In this document: one piece after another, positions 1 through 6,868 of the stretch
How the letters are laid out: the number at the start of each line of letters is the position of its first letter
Position numbering within the stretch: the first letter of the stretch is position 1
From: JADKCL01 sp046050405
Lineage (GTDB): Bacteria; Bacteroidota; Bacteroidia; J057; JADKCL01
Direction: 5' to 3'
NCBI GenBank assembly: GCA_046050405.1
Contig: JBJOPY010000037.1
Span: forward strand, 1 to 7,701
DNA: 7,701 nt
The notes under the pieces: model-generated
What the model was told of the DNA's origin: nothing
The model's database searches: none
What the model saw: the letters and a program-made list of their open reading frames with translations, nothing else
Program-made: the position numbers and the translations under genes

Positions 1-12
1 GTCCCGCCGCAT

Positions 13-912
13 TCAGCCTTCGCGAACCTTCCATGCCATGATCTTCCTGTCATCGCTGCACGAGAGCAGCGTGTCCTCGATCCACAGCAGCCGGTTGACC
101 CCGTTCCAGTGGCATTGGTTCTTCTCGAAATTGATGACTTTCAGCAATTCCAGGCCGTCAGGCTTCCAGACCTTGATGCTCTTGTCCATGCTGCCGCTGT
201 ACAGCCGGCCATCGGGCCCGAAAACGAGGTCGTTGACTGCGAAGAGATGGGCGGGAACCGCTGCGAGGAGGGCGGGGCGATCCCCCTCATGGACATCCCA
301 GAGCCGGAGGTGCGCATCGCGACCCGTGGAAACCAACCTCCCCCCCTGCCCCATCAGCAGCCGGAAGACGGAGGGGGAATGTGCCTTCCACTCCCGCCGG
401 GGACGGAGGCCGGGGTCGAACTCACGGATCAATTCATCGCTTGCCCCCACGTAGAGGGCGCCGGTCTCCGGATCGTGCACCATGGTGCGCAGGCTCTTCT
501 TCGAAACCGGCTGGTAATGGAGATGGTCCATGCGGTCCAGGTTCCAGACCGAGATCGCACCATCCTCGCCGGAGGCCAGCAGATGCAGGCGGTCATGGAG
601 CGGGAGGAGGTCGAAAATGGCGCCTTGATGAAGCCTTACCCGCTTGATCGTCTGGGCATTGCGTACATCCACGAAGACCAGTTCGCCCGTCTGCAGGCCG
701 AGAAGCAGCAGATCCCGATCGGCGAGCATGCAGATGGAGAACACTGCGGCGGGGGCTTGGACGATCCCCTTGCCTTCCCCCGTCTCCAGGTTCCATTCCG
801 CGACGATCCCCTCCGATCCGCAGCTGATGAAATGCCCTGCCCTGGCGGCCTTGCACAGGCTGTAAATGGCGGCTGTATGCCCGGTGTATTCCCTGATCTT
901 CGTGACTACCAT
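13..912 (-). CDS. WD40 repeat beta-propeller protein
   Basis: This 299-residue protein is built almost entirely of WD40 repeats and probably folds as a seven-bladed propeller serving as a protein-interaction platform; its partner is unknown. Repeat signatures include GH at 11-12 followed by VAEWNL near 37-42, GAISVWNL near 118-125, AH at 177-178 followed by DAHLRLWDV at 199-207, AH at 221-222 followed by DKSIKVWK at 243-250, and a closing CSDDRKIMAWKV near 285-296. There is no signal peptide or membrane segment, so it should be cytoplasmic. The ATG at 912 is preferred. A TTG three codons upstream (921) also opens the frame, but the ATG start gives the MVVTKI-type N-terminus I associate with this family. 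No Shine-Dalgarno sequence and no TAnnTTTG box is visible upstream. From family knowledge, such proteins are common beside BrxA/BrxB genes in Bacteroidota, as here. The family call is solid; the cellular role is not known. Confidence 0.9.
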   Translation of the reverse strand: MVVTKIREYTGHTAAIYSLCKAARAGHFISCGSEGIVAEWNLETGEGKGIVQAPAAVFSICMLADRDLLLLGLQTGELVFVDVRNAQTIKRVRLHQGAIFDLLPLHDRLHLLASGEDGAISVWNLDRMDHLHYQPVSKKSLRTMVHDPETGALYVGASDELIREFDPGLRPRREWKAHSPSVFRLLMGQGGRLVSTGRDAHLRLWDVHEGDRPALLAAVPAHLFAVNDLVFGPDGRLYSGSMDKSIKVWKPDGLELLKVINFEKNQCHWNGVNRLLWIEDTLLSCSDDRKIMAWKVREG

Positions 913-943
913 GCAAACCAAAAGAGGACTAAAGAGCCGATAT

Positions 944-990
944 GGGCGGCCTGCCTGTCATCCAGCGATGGATTGTTGCCCCGGCCGCCC
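944..990. repeat. Nested inverted repeat upstream of the WD40 gene
   Basis: GGGCGGCC at 944-951 is the exact reverse complement of GGCCGCCC at 983-990. Between them lies a second exact inverted repeat, ATCCA at 960-964 and TGGAT at 969-973, around a four-base GCGA loop. It sits 32 bases upstream of the WD40 start codon, on the leader side. It could fold in an RNA leader or be a downstream structure of the bacilliredoxin transcript. Only the symmetry is seen; its function is unknown. Confidence 0.4.
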
Positions 991-1042
991 GCACGCCCTG
1001 CCTCCCCAGGGAGGATTCCAGGGCGATTGTCCAGCCGTGAAC

Positions 1043-1075
1043 GGAAAGGAGGACACCTGGGGGATCCTCCTTTCC
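1043..1075 (-). terminator. Terminator-like hairpin after the bacilliredoxin gene
   Basis: An exact 11-bp inverted repeat, GGAAAGGAGGA at 1043-1053 and TCCTCCTTTCC at 1065-1075, encloses an 11-base loop. It begins 25 bases after the bacilliredoxin stop codon and is the best candidate for ending that transcript before the WD40 gene. The run of T residues expected of a canonical intrinsic terminator is missing on the minus strand: the sequence after the stem is GTTCACGG. It may therefore be a weak terminator or an mRNA 3'-end stabiliser. Confidence 0.5.
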
Positions 1076-1099
1076 TGCTTCATCCTGCCCCGCCGAGGC

Positions 1100-1516
1100 T
1101 CAGCAATGCTCCTCGAAGGCTGCCAGCAGATTGCCGGCGATCATGTCCGCGCTGCGGCCCTCGATGTGCCGGCGCTCGATCATGTGCACCAGGTTGCCGT
1201 CCTTGAACAAGGCGATGGCGGGGCTGGAGGGAGGATAAGGTGCCATGTAGGCCCGCGCCTTGTCGGTGGCCTCGCGGTCCACGCCCGCGAAAACCGTCGT
1301 CAGGCGGCTGGGCAGTTTGGAGGAGGCGGCGACCGCCTTCAGGATGCCGGGCCGGGCAGCACCCGCAGCGCAGCCGCAGACGCTATTGACCATCACGAGC
1401 ACCGTGCTGTCCTTTCCATGCATCACTGCATCGACTTCCTCAGCCGTGTGCAACTCTTCGAAGCCCTTCGTGCTGAGCTCCTCACGCATTGGTTTTACCA
1501 GTTCAGGTGGATACAT
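1100..1516 (-). CDS. BrxA/BrxB family bacilliredoxin
   Basis: This 138-residue protein has a thioredoxin-like fold of the YphP/YqiW (BrxA/BrxB, DUF1094) family. Bacilliredoxins remove bacillithiol from S-bacillithiolated proteins after oxidative stress, forming a mixed disulfide on their own active-site cysteine. The diagnostic Cys-Gly-Cys motif is at residues 47-49 in the context NSVCGCAAG. A PYPPSSPAIALFKDG stretch lies at 93-107, the protein ends in Cys138, and the length is normal for the family. The ATG at 1516 gives the typical MYPPELVKPMREEL start. It is preceded by an A/T-rich leader with no Shine-Dalgarno sequence and by a good -7 box, so it is probably transcribed independently of the suf genes as well as by read-through. 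Next to a complete suf core, a role in protecting or repairing thiols during oxidative stress is a natural inference. I cannot decide between BrxA and BrxB, so no symbol is given. Confidence 0.92.
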   Translation of the reverse strand: MYPPELVKPMREELSTKGFEELHTAEEVDAVMHGKDSTVLVMVNSVCGCAAGAARPGILKAVAASSKLPSRLTTVFAGVDREATDKARAYMAPYPPSSPAIALFKDGNLVHMIERRHIEGRSADMIAGNLLAAFEEHC

Positions 1517-1543
1517 ATTCTTTCTATTCTTATATTAGGTGTG

Positions 1544-1551
1544 CAAATATA
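1544..1551 (-). promoter_or_regulatory. Bacteroidota-type -7 promoter box for the bacilliredoxin gene
   Basis: On the minus strand this reads TATATTTG, a full match to the Bacteroidota -7 consensus TAnnTTTG. It lies 27 bases before the bacilliredoxin ATG, predicting a leader of about 20 bases that is very A/T-rich and has no ribosome binding site, as is normal in the phylum. No clear TTG -33 element is seen about 19 bases upstream. The assignment rests on the motif match and its spacing only. Confidence 0.6.
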
Positions 1552-1578
1552 CTTCAGGAACGAGGGGGCGGTGTGCAT

Positions 1579-1601
1579 CGGAGGCCTTGGCCGGCCATCC
1601 G
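1579..1601 (-). terminator. Possible hairpin at the end of the suf operon
   Basis: CGGAGGCC at 1579-1586 pairs with GGCC-A-TCCG at 1593-1601, leaving one bulged A and a six-base loop. It includes the palindrome TGGCCGGCCA at 1588-1597. It starts about 15 bases after the stop codon of the DUF59 gene and lies upstream of the bacilliredoxin promoter. No T tract follows, so it could be a weak terminator or attenuator between the suf genes and the bacilliredoxin, or simply chance in GC-rich DNA. Confidence 0.3.
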
Positions 1602-1615
1602 CCGCCGCCTTCCCC

Positions 1616-1960
1616 TCACATCATCCCCATCTCCAGCCTGGCCTCCTCGCTCATCATGCTCTGGTCCCACGGGGGGTCGAAGGTGATCTCCACCTCGCAG
1701 TGGCGCACCTCTGGGATGATCTCCACCTTGGCTTGGATTTCCCCCGGCAGGCTTCCTGCCACTGGACAGTTGGGGGAGGTCAAGGTCATGCGAATGTGCA
1801 CATCCGCGAAGGGGGTGACGGCGACCTCGTAAATCAGGCCCAGCTCGTAGATGTTGACGGGGATTTCCGGGTCATAGATGCTCTTCAGGACATCCAGGAC
1901 CCTGTTTTCCAAGTCTTGTACCAACGCTGGATCGATCTGCTGCATTTTCGTTTCGATCAT
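1616..1960 (-). CDS. sufT: SufT-like DUF59/MIP18 family Fe-S assembly protein
   Basis: This 114-residue protein consists of a single DUF59 (MIP18-like) domain. Members encoded in suf operons are called SufT and take part in maturation or delivery of iron-sulfur clusters; the exact biochemical step is not settled. Family signatures are DPEIPVNIYELGLIY at 30-44, the strand-rich VHIRMTLTSPNCPVAG at 54-69 with the conserved Cys65, and FDPPWDQSMMSEEAR at 94-108. The start codon overlaps the sufS stop as ATGA, pointing to translational coupling in the same operon. The gene takes the place straight after sufS, where many Bacteroidota also carry sufE; no sufE-like sequence is present here. The protein is full length and cytoplasmic. 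The family is certain; the symbol follows the suf-operon usage. Confidence 0.92.
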   Translation of the reverse strand: MIETKMQQIDPALVQDLENRVLDVLKSIYDPEIPVNIYELGLIYEVAVTPFADVHIRMTLTSPNCPVAGSLPGEIQAKVEIIPEVRHCEVEITFDPPWDQSMMSEEARLEMGMM

Positions 1961-3207
1961 TGGAACATTTTGATCACTTTATGGAGGCCCTGCACCAGGC
2001 GATCCACCTCGGCCTCCGTATTGTAAAAGGCAAAGGAGGCGCGCACGGTGCCGGGAACTTGAAACCGGTCCATCAGCGGCTGGGTGCAGTGGTGCCCTGA
2101 ACGCACGGCAATCCCTGCATGGTCCAGGAGGGCACCGACATCGCCGGGGTGTAGCTTGCCGATCAGGAACGATACCACTGCGACTTTTTCCGGGGCGGTG
2201 CCGATGATCCTCATCCCCGGGATCTCCATCAGGCGCTCCGTGGCCAGGTGCAGCAGGCGCTGCTCATGGGCGAGTGCCCCCGCGTGGTCCATCGCGTTCA
2301 GGTAGTCGATCGCCGCTGCCAAGCCCGCGAATCCTGCGATATTGGGCGTCCCGGCCTCGAACTTGTACGGCAAATGATGGAAGGTGGTGGATTCCAGCGT
2401 GACGCGGTCGATCATGTCGCCGCCGCCCATGTAGGGCGGCATCCTCTCCAGCCATTTTTCCTTGCCGTAAAGGATCCCCGTCCCGGTCGGCCCGAAGACC
2501 TTGTGTCCGCTGAAGGCATAGAAGTCCACATCCAGATCCCGCACGTCCACTCGCAGGTGGGGGATCGCCTGCGCCCCGTCCAGCAGCACGGGGATGCCTG
2601 CGGCATGGCCCATTGCGATCAGTTCCTTGACGGGGTTGATGGTGCCCAGCGTATTGGAGACATGGCAGACGGACAGCAGCCTGGTGCGTGGGTTCAGCAA
2701 TCCGGGGACAGCCGCGACGTCCAGTTCCCCGGCATCCGTGACGGGGATCGCCCTCAGGCGCACGCCCATCCTGGAGGCCAGCAGGTGCCAGGGGACAATG
2801 TTTGCATGGTGCTCCATGCCCGAGACCAGGATTTCATCCCCGGCCTTCAGCAATTGGCCGAAGCTGCTGGCCACCAGGTTGATGCTCTCCGTGGTGCCTC
2901 GGGTGAAGATGACCTCGTGCCGGTGGGCGGCATTCAGATATTCCCGGACGCGGTCCCTTGCTCCCTCGTAGAGACGGGTGGATTGGTCGCTCAGGGCGTG
3001 TATCCCGCGGTGGACGTTCGCATTCGAGCGGGTATAGAAGTCCGTGGTCGCATCGATCACGCACTGAGGCTTTTGCGCGGTGGCGGCATTGTCCAGGTAC
3101 ACCAGTTCCCCGCCCTGGGCCAGCGTCCGGAGGAGCGGAAAGTCCGCCCGGACCCGCTCCACATCAAAGGGAGCCACATTCACCGTGATGGAGGGGGATG
3201 CTGCCAT
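1957..3207 (-). CDS. sufS: SufS cysteine desulfurase
   Basis: SufS is a 416-residue PLP-dependent group II cysteine desulfurase. It converts cysteine to alanine and holds the sulfur as an enzyme persulfide for transfer to the SufBCD scaffold. The PLP lysine is Lys236 in AFSGHKVFGP. The persulfide cysteine is Cys374 in RSGHHCTQP, the hallmark of the SufS/CsdA class. Other active-site residues appear in place: His134 in MEHHANIVPW, Asp210 and Gln213 in LLDGAQAIPH, and Arg389 in TVRASF. The open frame extends 55 codons upstream into sufD, but that part is the antisense-like low-complexity readout of the sufD end. The ATG at 3207, one base after the sufD stop (TGA-C-ATG), gives the normal family length. 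It overlaps the next gene by ATGA. Group II desulfurases normally need SufE or SufU for good activity; neither is encoded in this window. Confidence 0.97.
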   Translation of the reverse strand: MAASPSITVNVAPFDVERVRADFPLLRTLAQGGELVYLDNAATAQKPQCVIDATTDFYTRSNANVHRGIHALSDQSTRLYEGARDRVREYLNAAHRHEVIFTRGTTESINLVASSFGQLLKAGDEILVSGMEHHANIVPWHLLASRMGVRLRAIPVTDAGELDVAAVPGLLNPRTRLLSVCHVSNTLGTINPVKELIAMGHAAGIPVLLDGAQAIPHLRVDVRDLDVDFYAFSGHKVFGPTGTGILYGKEKWLERMPPYMGGGDMIDRVTLESTTFHHLPYKFEAGTPNIAGFAGLAAAIDYLNAMDHAGALAHEQRLLHLATERLMEIPGMRIIGTAPEKVAVVSFLIGKLHPGDVGALLDHAGIAVRSGHHCTQPLMDRFQVPGTVRASFAFYNTEAEVDRLVQGLHKVIKMFQ

Positions 3208-3208
3208 G

Positions 3209-4540
3209 TCATTCACCGGTGAGTCGCTGTAAGAGGAAGGCTTCCAGGTGGTCCCGCAGTTCCGGGACCGTCGTCTGCTCCAGCACCTCGGCCCCGAAGG
3301 CATAGGTGAGCAGGGCCCTTGCGCTCGGGGCGGAGATGCCCCTGCTGCGCAGGTAAAAGAGGGCTGTCTCATCCAGCCGGCCTGTCGTGGCCCCGTGGGA
3401 GCATTTCACGTCGTCGGCAAAGATCTCCAGCTGAGGCTTGGCGTTCACGGTGGCGCCTGCCGAGAGCAGCAGGGTTTTGTTGCTCTGGAAGGCATTGGTC
3501 TTCTGTGCGCCGGGCCGCACGATGACCTTGCCGTTGAAGACGCAGGTGCTGTTGCCGTCCAGCACGGACTTGTAGGTCTCGTTGCTCTGGCAATGCGGCT
3601 GGGCATGGTCCACCAGCGTATGGTGATCGACATGGGAGTCCCCCCGGAGCAGCGTCATCCCATTCAGGTGGGTCGTACATCCCGTGCCGAGGTGGCGCAC
3701 CTGCAGGTCATTGCGCATCAGCCTTCCCCCGGAGGTCATGACCAGGGAGCGGAAATGGCTGTCCTTGCCCTGGAGTACCTGGGCGAAGTGGGTCAGGGAG
3801 TAGGCATCGCCGACCGCATTCTGCATGCTGCAGAGTTCGAGGGACGCGCCCTCCCCCACGGAGGCCTCGGTCACATGGTTGTTCCAGACCGCTCCGCCGC
3901 CCCAGTTGTAGAAGATCTCCAGCACCCTGGACTCGGAGTGGGCCTCGGCCACGACCAGGGTGCGTCCGTTGACGGCCACCTGGTCGCCGCAACCGAGGTG
4001 GACGAGGATGACGGGATCCTTGGAGGTGTACTTGGCTGGAATGTGGATGAAGGCGCCGTCGGTGGCCATGGCGGTATTGAGTGCCACGAGTGCATGCCCC
4101 TCCTGCGCTGCGACCTTGCCCAGGTGGGCGAGTGCGGCGGCATTGCGGGATTCAATGGCTTTTTTCAGGCCCATGGCATGGATCCGGCCTTCCTGGATCC
4201 TGGACAGCTGAGGATTGAAATGCCCATCCACGAGGACGATGATGTCGCCGCCCAGCCCGGCAGGCAGAACCCGGCCGTGGAGGGTTCCGGGATGGGATTC
4301 CATGCCCGTCGGTACGGCATGGAATGCGGGTGGGAATCCGCCTGCCGCCAGGCTCCGGAGGCTCGTGTACTTCCACTCCTCCTGCCGGGTGGTGGGGAAT
4401 CCCATCGCTGCAAAGGATTGCATGGCGGCATCGCGCATCTCGGCCACCGCAGGGGGCACCCCTTGTGATACGCTGCGCAGCATCTCGTAATTGGAGACCC
4501 ACTCCCTGACCTCGGACGCTATCTCTACCGTGGTGGTCAT
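3209..4540 (-). CDS. sufD: SufD, Fe-S cluster scaffold subunit
   Basis: SufD (443 residues) is the paralogue of SufB and partners it in the SufBC2D complex. It supports cluster assembly, and in E. coli has been linked to iron entry. The N-terminal helical part contains the family motif RQEEWKYTSL at 52-61. The C-terminal two-thirds is the right-handed beta-helix core, with HVDHHTLVDHAQPHCQSNETYK at 303-324 as its most conserved stretch. His382 in KCSHGATTG corresponds to the functionally important His360 of E. coli SufD, and Cys380 to Cys358. The C-terminal FYLRSRGIS helix region at 395-403 is the SufC-contact end. The start ATG overlaps the sufC stop as ATGA and is preceded by AGGAG two bases before it, one of the few Shine-Dalgarno-like sequences here. 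It is full length for a Bacteroidota SufD. Confidence 0.96.
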   Translation of the reverse strand: MTTTVEIASEVREWVSNYEMLRSVSQGVPPAVAEMRDAAMQSFAAMGFPTTRQEEWKYTSLRSLAAGGFPPAFHAVPTGMESHPGTLHGRVLPAGLGGDIIVLVDGHFNPQLSRIQEGRIHAMGLKKAIESRNAAALAHLGKVAAQEGHALVALNTAMATDGAFIHIPAKYTSKDPVILVHLGCGDQVAVNGRTLVVAEAHSESRVLEIFYNWGGGAVWNNHVTEASVGEGASLELCSMQNAVGDAYSLTHFAQVLQGKDSHFRSLVMTSGGRLMRNDLQVRHLGTGCTTHLNGMTLLRGDSHVDHHTLVDHAQPHCQSNETYKSVLDGNSTCVFNGKVIVRPGAQKTNAFQSNKTLLLSAGATVNAKPQLEIFADDVKCSHGATTGRLDETALFYLRSRGISAPSARALLTYAFGAEVLEQTTVPELRDHLEAFLLQRLTGE

Positions 4541-5313
4541 TGCTCCTGGGTTGCGGTTACGTTGTTCGCCTCTGCCTTGACCCAGTCATAGCCCTTTTCC
4601 TCGAGTTCGAGGGCCAGCTCCTTGGTACCGGACTTCACGATCCGCCCCTGGTACAGGACATGCACGTAATCGGGCACGATGTAATCCAGGAGCCGCTGGT
4701 AATGGGTGACCACGATCACGGCATTGTCCGCGCCCCTGAGTTGGTTCACCCCATGGGCGACAATCCTCAGTGCATCAATGTCCAGCCCGGAGTCCGTCTC
4801 ATCCAGCAGTGCCAGCTTGGGCTCCAGCATGGCCATTTGGAAGATTTCATTCCGCTTCTTCTCGCCTCCAGAGAAACCCTCGTTGACGGAGCGTTCCTGG
4901 ATGAGCCTGGCATCGATCTCCACGAGGTTCGCCTTCTCCCGCATCCGGGTCAGAAATTCCTTGGCAGTGAGTGGATCCAGTCCCCGGGCCTTGCGGATTT
5001 CCTCCAGGGCGGTCTTCAGGAAGGTCACGGTGGTGATTCCCGGAATCTCCACGGGGTACTGGAAGGCGAGGAAGATTCCCGCCCATGCACGCTCCTCGGC
5101 GCTCAGTTCCAGGAGGTCCCTCCCCATGAAGGTCACCGAGCCCTCCGTCACCTCGTACTCCTCCCGCCCCGCGAGCAGGGAGGCGAGGGTGCTCTTCCCG
5201 GATCCGTTCGGCCCCATGATGGCATGCACTTCGCCGGCCTTGACCGACAGGTCGATTCCCCTCAGGATTTGCTTTCCTTCCACGCTCACCTGCAAATTCT
5301 TGATTTCCAGCAT
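4537..5313 (-). CDS. sufC: SufC, ABC-type ATPase of the SUF scaffold
   Basis: SufC (258 residues) is the cytoplasmic ABC ATPase that binds SufB and SufD and uses ATP-driven dimerisation to open the scaffold for cluster building. It is not a transporter subunit. All nucleotide-binding elements are intact: Walker A GPNGSGKST at 34-42, Q-loop Gln85 in AFQYP, the signature FSGGEKKRNEI at 147-157 (the SufC version with GGEKKR), Walker B LALLDETDSGLD at 167-178 with the SufC-specific DETDSGLD, and switch histidine His204 in VVTHYQR. The start at 5313 follows the A-rich sequence AAAAATCATA with no Shine-Dalgarno motif. The gene lies 80 bases after the sufB stop, and that gap holds a coupled small ORF. 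It overlaps sufD by four bases. The product is full length with no missing catalytic residue. Confidence 0.98.
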   Translation of the reverse strand: MLEIKNLQVSVEGKQILRGIDLSVKAGEVHAIMGPNGSGKSTLASLLAGREEYEVTEGSVTFMGRDLLELSAEERAWAGIFLAFQYPVEIPGITTVTFLKTALEEIRKARGLDPLTAKEFLTRMREKANLVEIDARLIQERSVNEGFSGGEKKRNEIFQMAMLEPKLALLDETDSGLDIDALRIVAHGVNQLRGADNAVIVVTHYQRLLDYIVPDYVHVLYQGRIVKSGTKELALELEEKGYDWVKAEANNVTATQEQ

Positions 5314-5325
5314 TATGATTTTTAG

Positions 5326-5397
5326 TTAGTGATGAACCCTTGACGGCAGTATGCGCTGTGGTCTTCGGGCTTCTCTCCAGTTGAACGCTTTCTTCAT
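5326..5397 (-). CDS. Putative small ORF between sufB and sufC
   Basis: A 23-residue open frame begins at an ATG that overlaps the sufB stop as ATGA, the same junction used elsewhere in this operon. It ends 12 bases before the sufC start. The predicted peptide begins MKKAFNWREARRPQ and is strongly basic, with 2 Lys, 5 Arg and 2 His against one Glu; no membrane segment or known motif is visible. It may encode a real micropeptide, or its translation may only carry ribosomes across the otherwise 80-base gap from sufB to sufC. SufB itself ends normally (LEGSVG), so this is not a frameshifted tail of sufB. Without conservation data it remains speculative. Confidence 0.3.
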   Translation of the reverse strand: MKKAFNWREARRPQRILPSRVHH

Positions 5398-6839
5398 CCT
5401 ACGCTCCCTTCCAGGCTGACTGCCAGTAGTTTCCTTGCCTCCACTGCAAACTCCATGGGGAGATTCTTCAGGACGGCATTCGAGAATCCGTTGACGATCA
5501 GGCTGATCGCCTTCTCCTGGTCGATGCCACGCTGCCGGCAGTAGAAGATCTGGTCCTCCCCGATCTTGCTGGTGGTGGCCTCGTGCTCCACCTGTCCGCT
5601 CGGATGGCTGACCTCGATGTAGGGGAAGGTATGCGCCCCGCATTGGTCGCCGAGGAGGAGGGAATCGCATTGCGAGAAGTTCCGTGCGCCCTCCGCAGAC
5701 TTCAGGATCTTCACCAGGCCGCGGTAGGAGTTCTGGCTCCGCCCGGCGGAGATGCCCTTGCTGATGATGGTGCTGCGCGTGTTCTTGCCGATGTGCACCA
5801 TCTTGGTGCCCGTGTCGGCCTGCTGGTGCATGTTCGTGAGGGCGACGCTGTAGAATTCGCCCACGGAATTGTCCCCGGTCAGGTAGCAGCTCGGGTACTT
5901 CCAGGTGATCGCGCTCCCGGTCTCGACCTGGGTCCAGCTGATCTTGGAGCGCTTCCCGATGCAGTTGCCCCGCTTGGTGACGAAGTTGTAGATTCCGCCT
6001 TTCCCCTCCTTGTCGCCGGGATACCAGTTCTGGACGGTGGAGTACTTGATCTCGGCATCGTCGAGTGCGATGAGCTCCACCACGGCGGCATGCAGCTGGT
6101 TCTCGTCCCGCATCGGGGCGGTGCAGCCCTCCAGGTAGCTGACATAGCTGCCCTTGTCGGCCACGATCAGGGTCCGTTCGAATTGCCCTGTATTGGCTTC
6201 ATTGATGCGGAAGTAGGTGCTCAGCTCCATCGGGCAGCGGACACCCTCGGGGATGTACACGACTGATCCGTCACTGAACACGGCCGAGTTCAGCGCGGCG
6301 AAGTAGTTGTCATTGTAGGGGACGACCGTACCCAGGTACTTCCGGATGAGCTCGGGATGCTCCCGCGCGGCTTCGCCGAAGCTCATGAAGATGACGCCGA
6401 GCTCCTTCAGCTTTTCCTTGAACGTCGTCATGACGGAGGTGCTGTCCCAGACCACGTCCACGGCGACGCCCGCCAGCACCTTCTGCTCGTTGATGGAGAT
6501 GCCGAGCTTCTCGAATGTCTTGAGAAGCTCCGGATCCACCTCGTCCAGGGAGTTCAGCTTCGGCTTCTTCCGTGGCGCAGCGTAGTAGGTGATCTCCTGG
6601 TAGTCGATCGGCGGGTAATGCACATTCTGCCAATGGGGCTCCCGCATCGTCTGCCAATGGCGAAAGGATCTCAGCCGCCAGTCCAGCAGCCATCCCGGCT
6701 CACCCTTCTTCGCGGAGATGAGCCGCACGATGTCTTCCGTCAGCCCCTTGGGGGCGCGGTCGCTCTCGATGTCCGTGACGAAGCCGTAGGCGTATTCCTG
6801 GCCTGCAATGTCTTCGATCACTTTGAGATTTTCACTCAT
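5394..6839 (-). CDS. sufB: SufB, Fe-S cluster scaffold subunit
   Basis: SufB (481 residues) is the main scaffold of the SUF system: it receives persulfide sulfur from SufS, normally through a carrier, and builds the nascent cluster in the SufBC2D complex. Key positions are kept. Cys239 in LEGCTAPMRDENQLHAA matches E. coli Cys254. Cys391 in RNFSQCDSLLLGDQCGAH matches Cys405. His419-Glu420 in QVEHEATTSK match His433-Glu434. The N-terminal region carries YPPIDYQEITYY at 75-86, and the C-terminus has the family ending EFAVEARKLLAVSLEGSVG. The ATG at 6839 gives the expected N-terminus and has GGAG four bases before it. It is the first gene of the operon, behind a Bacteroidota-type promoter and a palindrome suggesting repression. 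No sufA or iscR-like regulator precedes it. Length and residues indicate a functional protein. Confidence 0.98.
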   Translation of the reverse strand: MSENLKVIEDIAGQEYAYGFVTDIESDRAPKGLTEDIVRLISAKKGEPGWLLDWRLRSFRHWQTMREPHWQNVHYPPIDYQEITYYAAPRKKPKLNSLDEVDPELLKTFEKLGISINEQKVLAGVAVDVVWDSTSVMTTFKEKLKELGVIFMSFGEAAREHPELIRKYLGTVVPYNDNYFAALNSAVFSDGSVVYIPEGVRCPMELSTYFRINEANTGQFERTLIVADKGSYVSYLEGCTAPMRDENQLHAAVVELIALDDAEIKYSTVQNWYPGDKEGKGGIYNFVTKRGNCIGKRSKISWTQVETGSAITWKYPSCYLTGDNSVGEFYSVALTNMHQQADTGTKMVHIGKNTRSTIISKGISAGRSQNSYRGLVKILKSAEGARNFSQCDSLLLGDQCGAHTFPYIEVSHPSGQVEHEATTSKIGEDQIFYCRQRGIDQEKAISLIVNGFSNAVLKNLPMEFAVEARKLLAVSLEGSVG

Positions 6840-6855
6840 TCGCTCCGTTCTTATT

Positions 6856-6868
6856 TAGAATCATTCTA
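6856..6868. promoter_or_regulatory. Perfect 6-1-6 palindrome, candidate operator of the suf operon
   Basis: The sequence TAGAATCATTCTA is an exact 13-bp palindrome with one central base. It lies 17 bases before the sufB start and just downstream of the -7 box, covering the predicted transcription start, where a repressor would block initiation. A further half-site gives a second, overlapping inverted repeat, CATTC-TACT-GAATG at 6862-6875, so three alternating GAAT/ATTC units are present. The AAT-N-ATT centre resembles the inner part of the Fur 7-1-7 box, but the outer bases agree less well. The regulator is therefore unknown; iron or Fe-S control is an inference. Confidence 0.45.

Noticed and set aside
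109..1206. Plus-strand open frame of about 365 codons opposite the WD40 gene
   Set aside because: It is antisense to a clear WD40 protein and shows no family motif.
866..2026. Plus-strand open frame of about 386 codons crossing the bacilliredoxin and the sufT-like gene
   Set aside because: It runs antisense through two well-identified genes and the spacers with regulatory signals; the composition and lack of domains mark it as spurious.
3208..3372. N-terminal extension of SufS by 55 residues
   Set aside because: The extra part lies inside the sufD coding sequence in another frame and resembles no SufS N-terminus; the ATG at 3207 gives the normal length and coupling to sufD.
3248..4468. Long plus-strand open frame of about 406 codons opposite sufD
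   Set aside because: It mirrors the codon structure of sufD on the other strand, has no recognisable domain and is typical of shadow frames in GC-rich genes.
5326..5670. 114-codon minus-strand frame overlapping the 3' part of sufB
   Set aside because: Most of it is a shifted readout of sufB. Only its last 23 codons lie outside sufB and are listed separately as a tentative small ORF.
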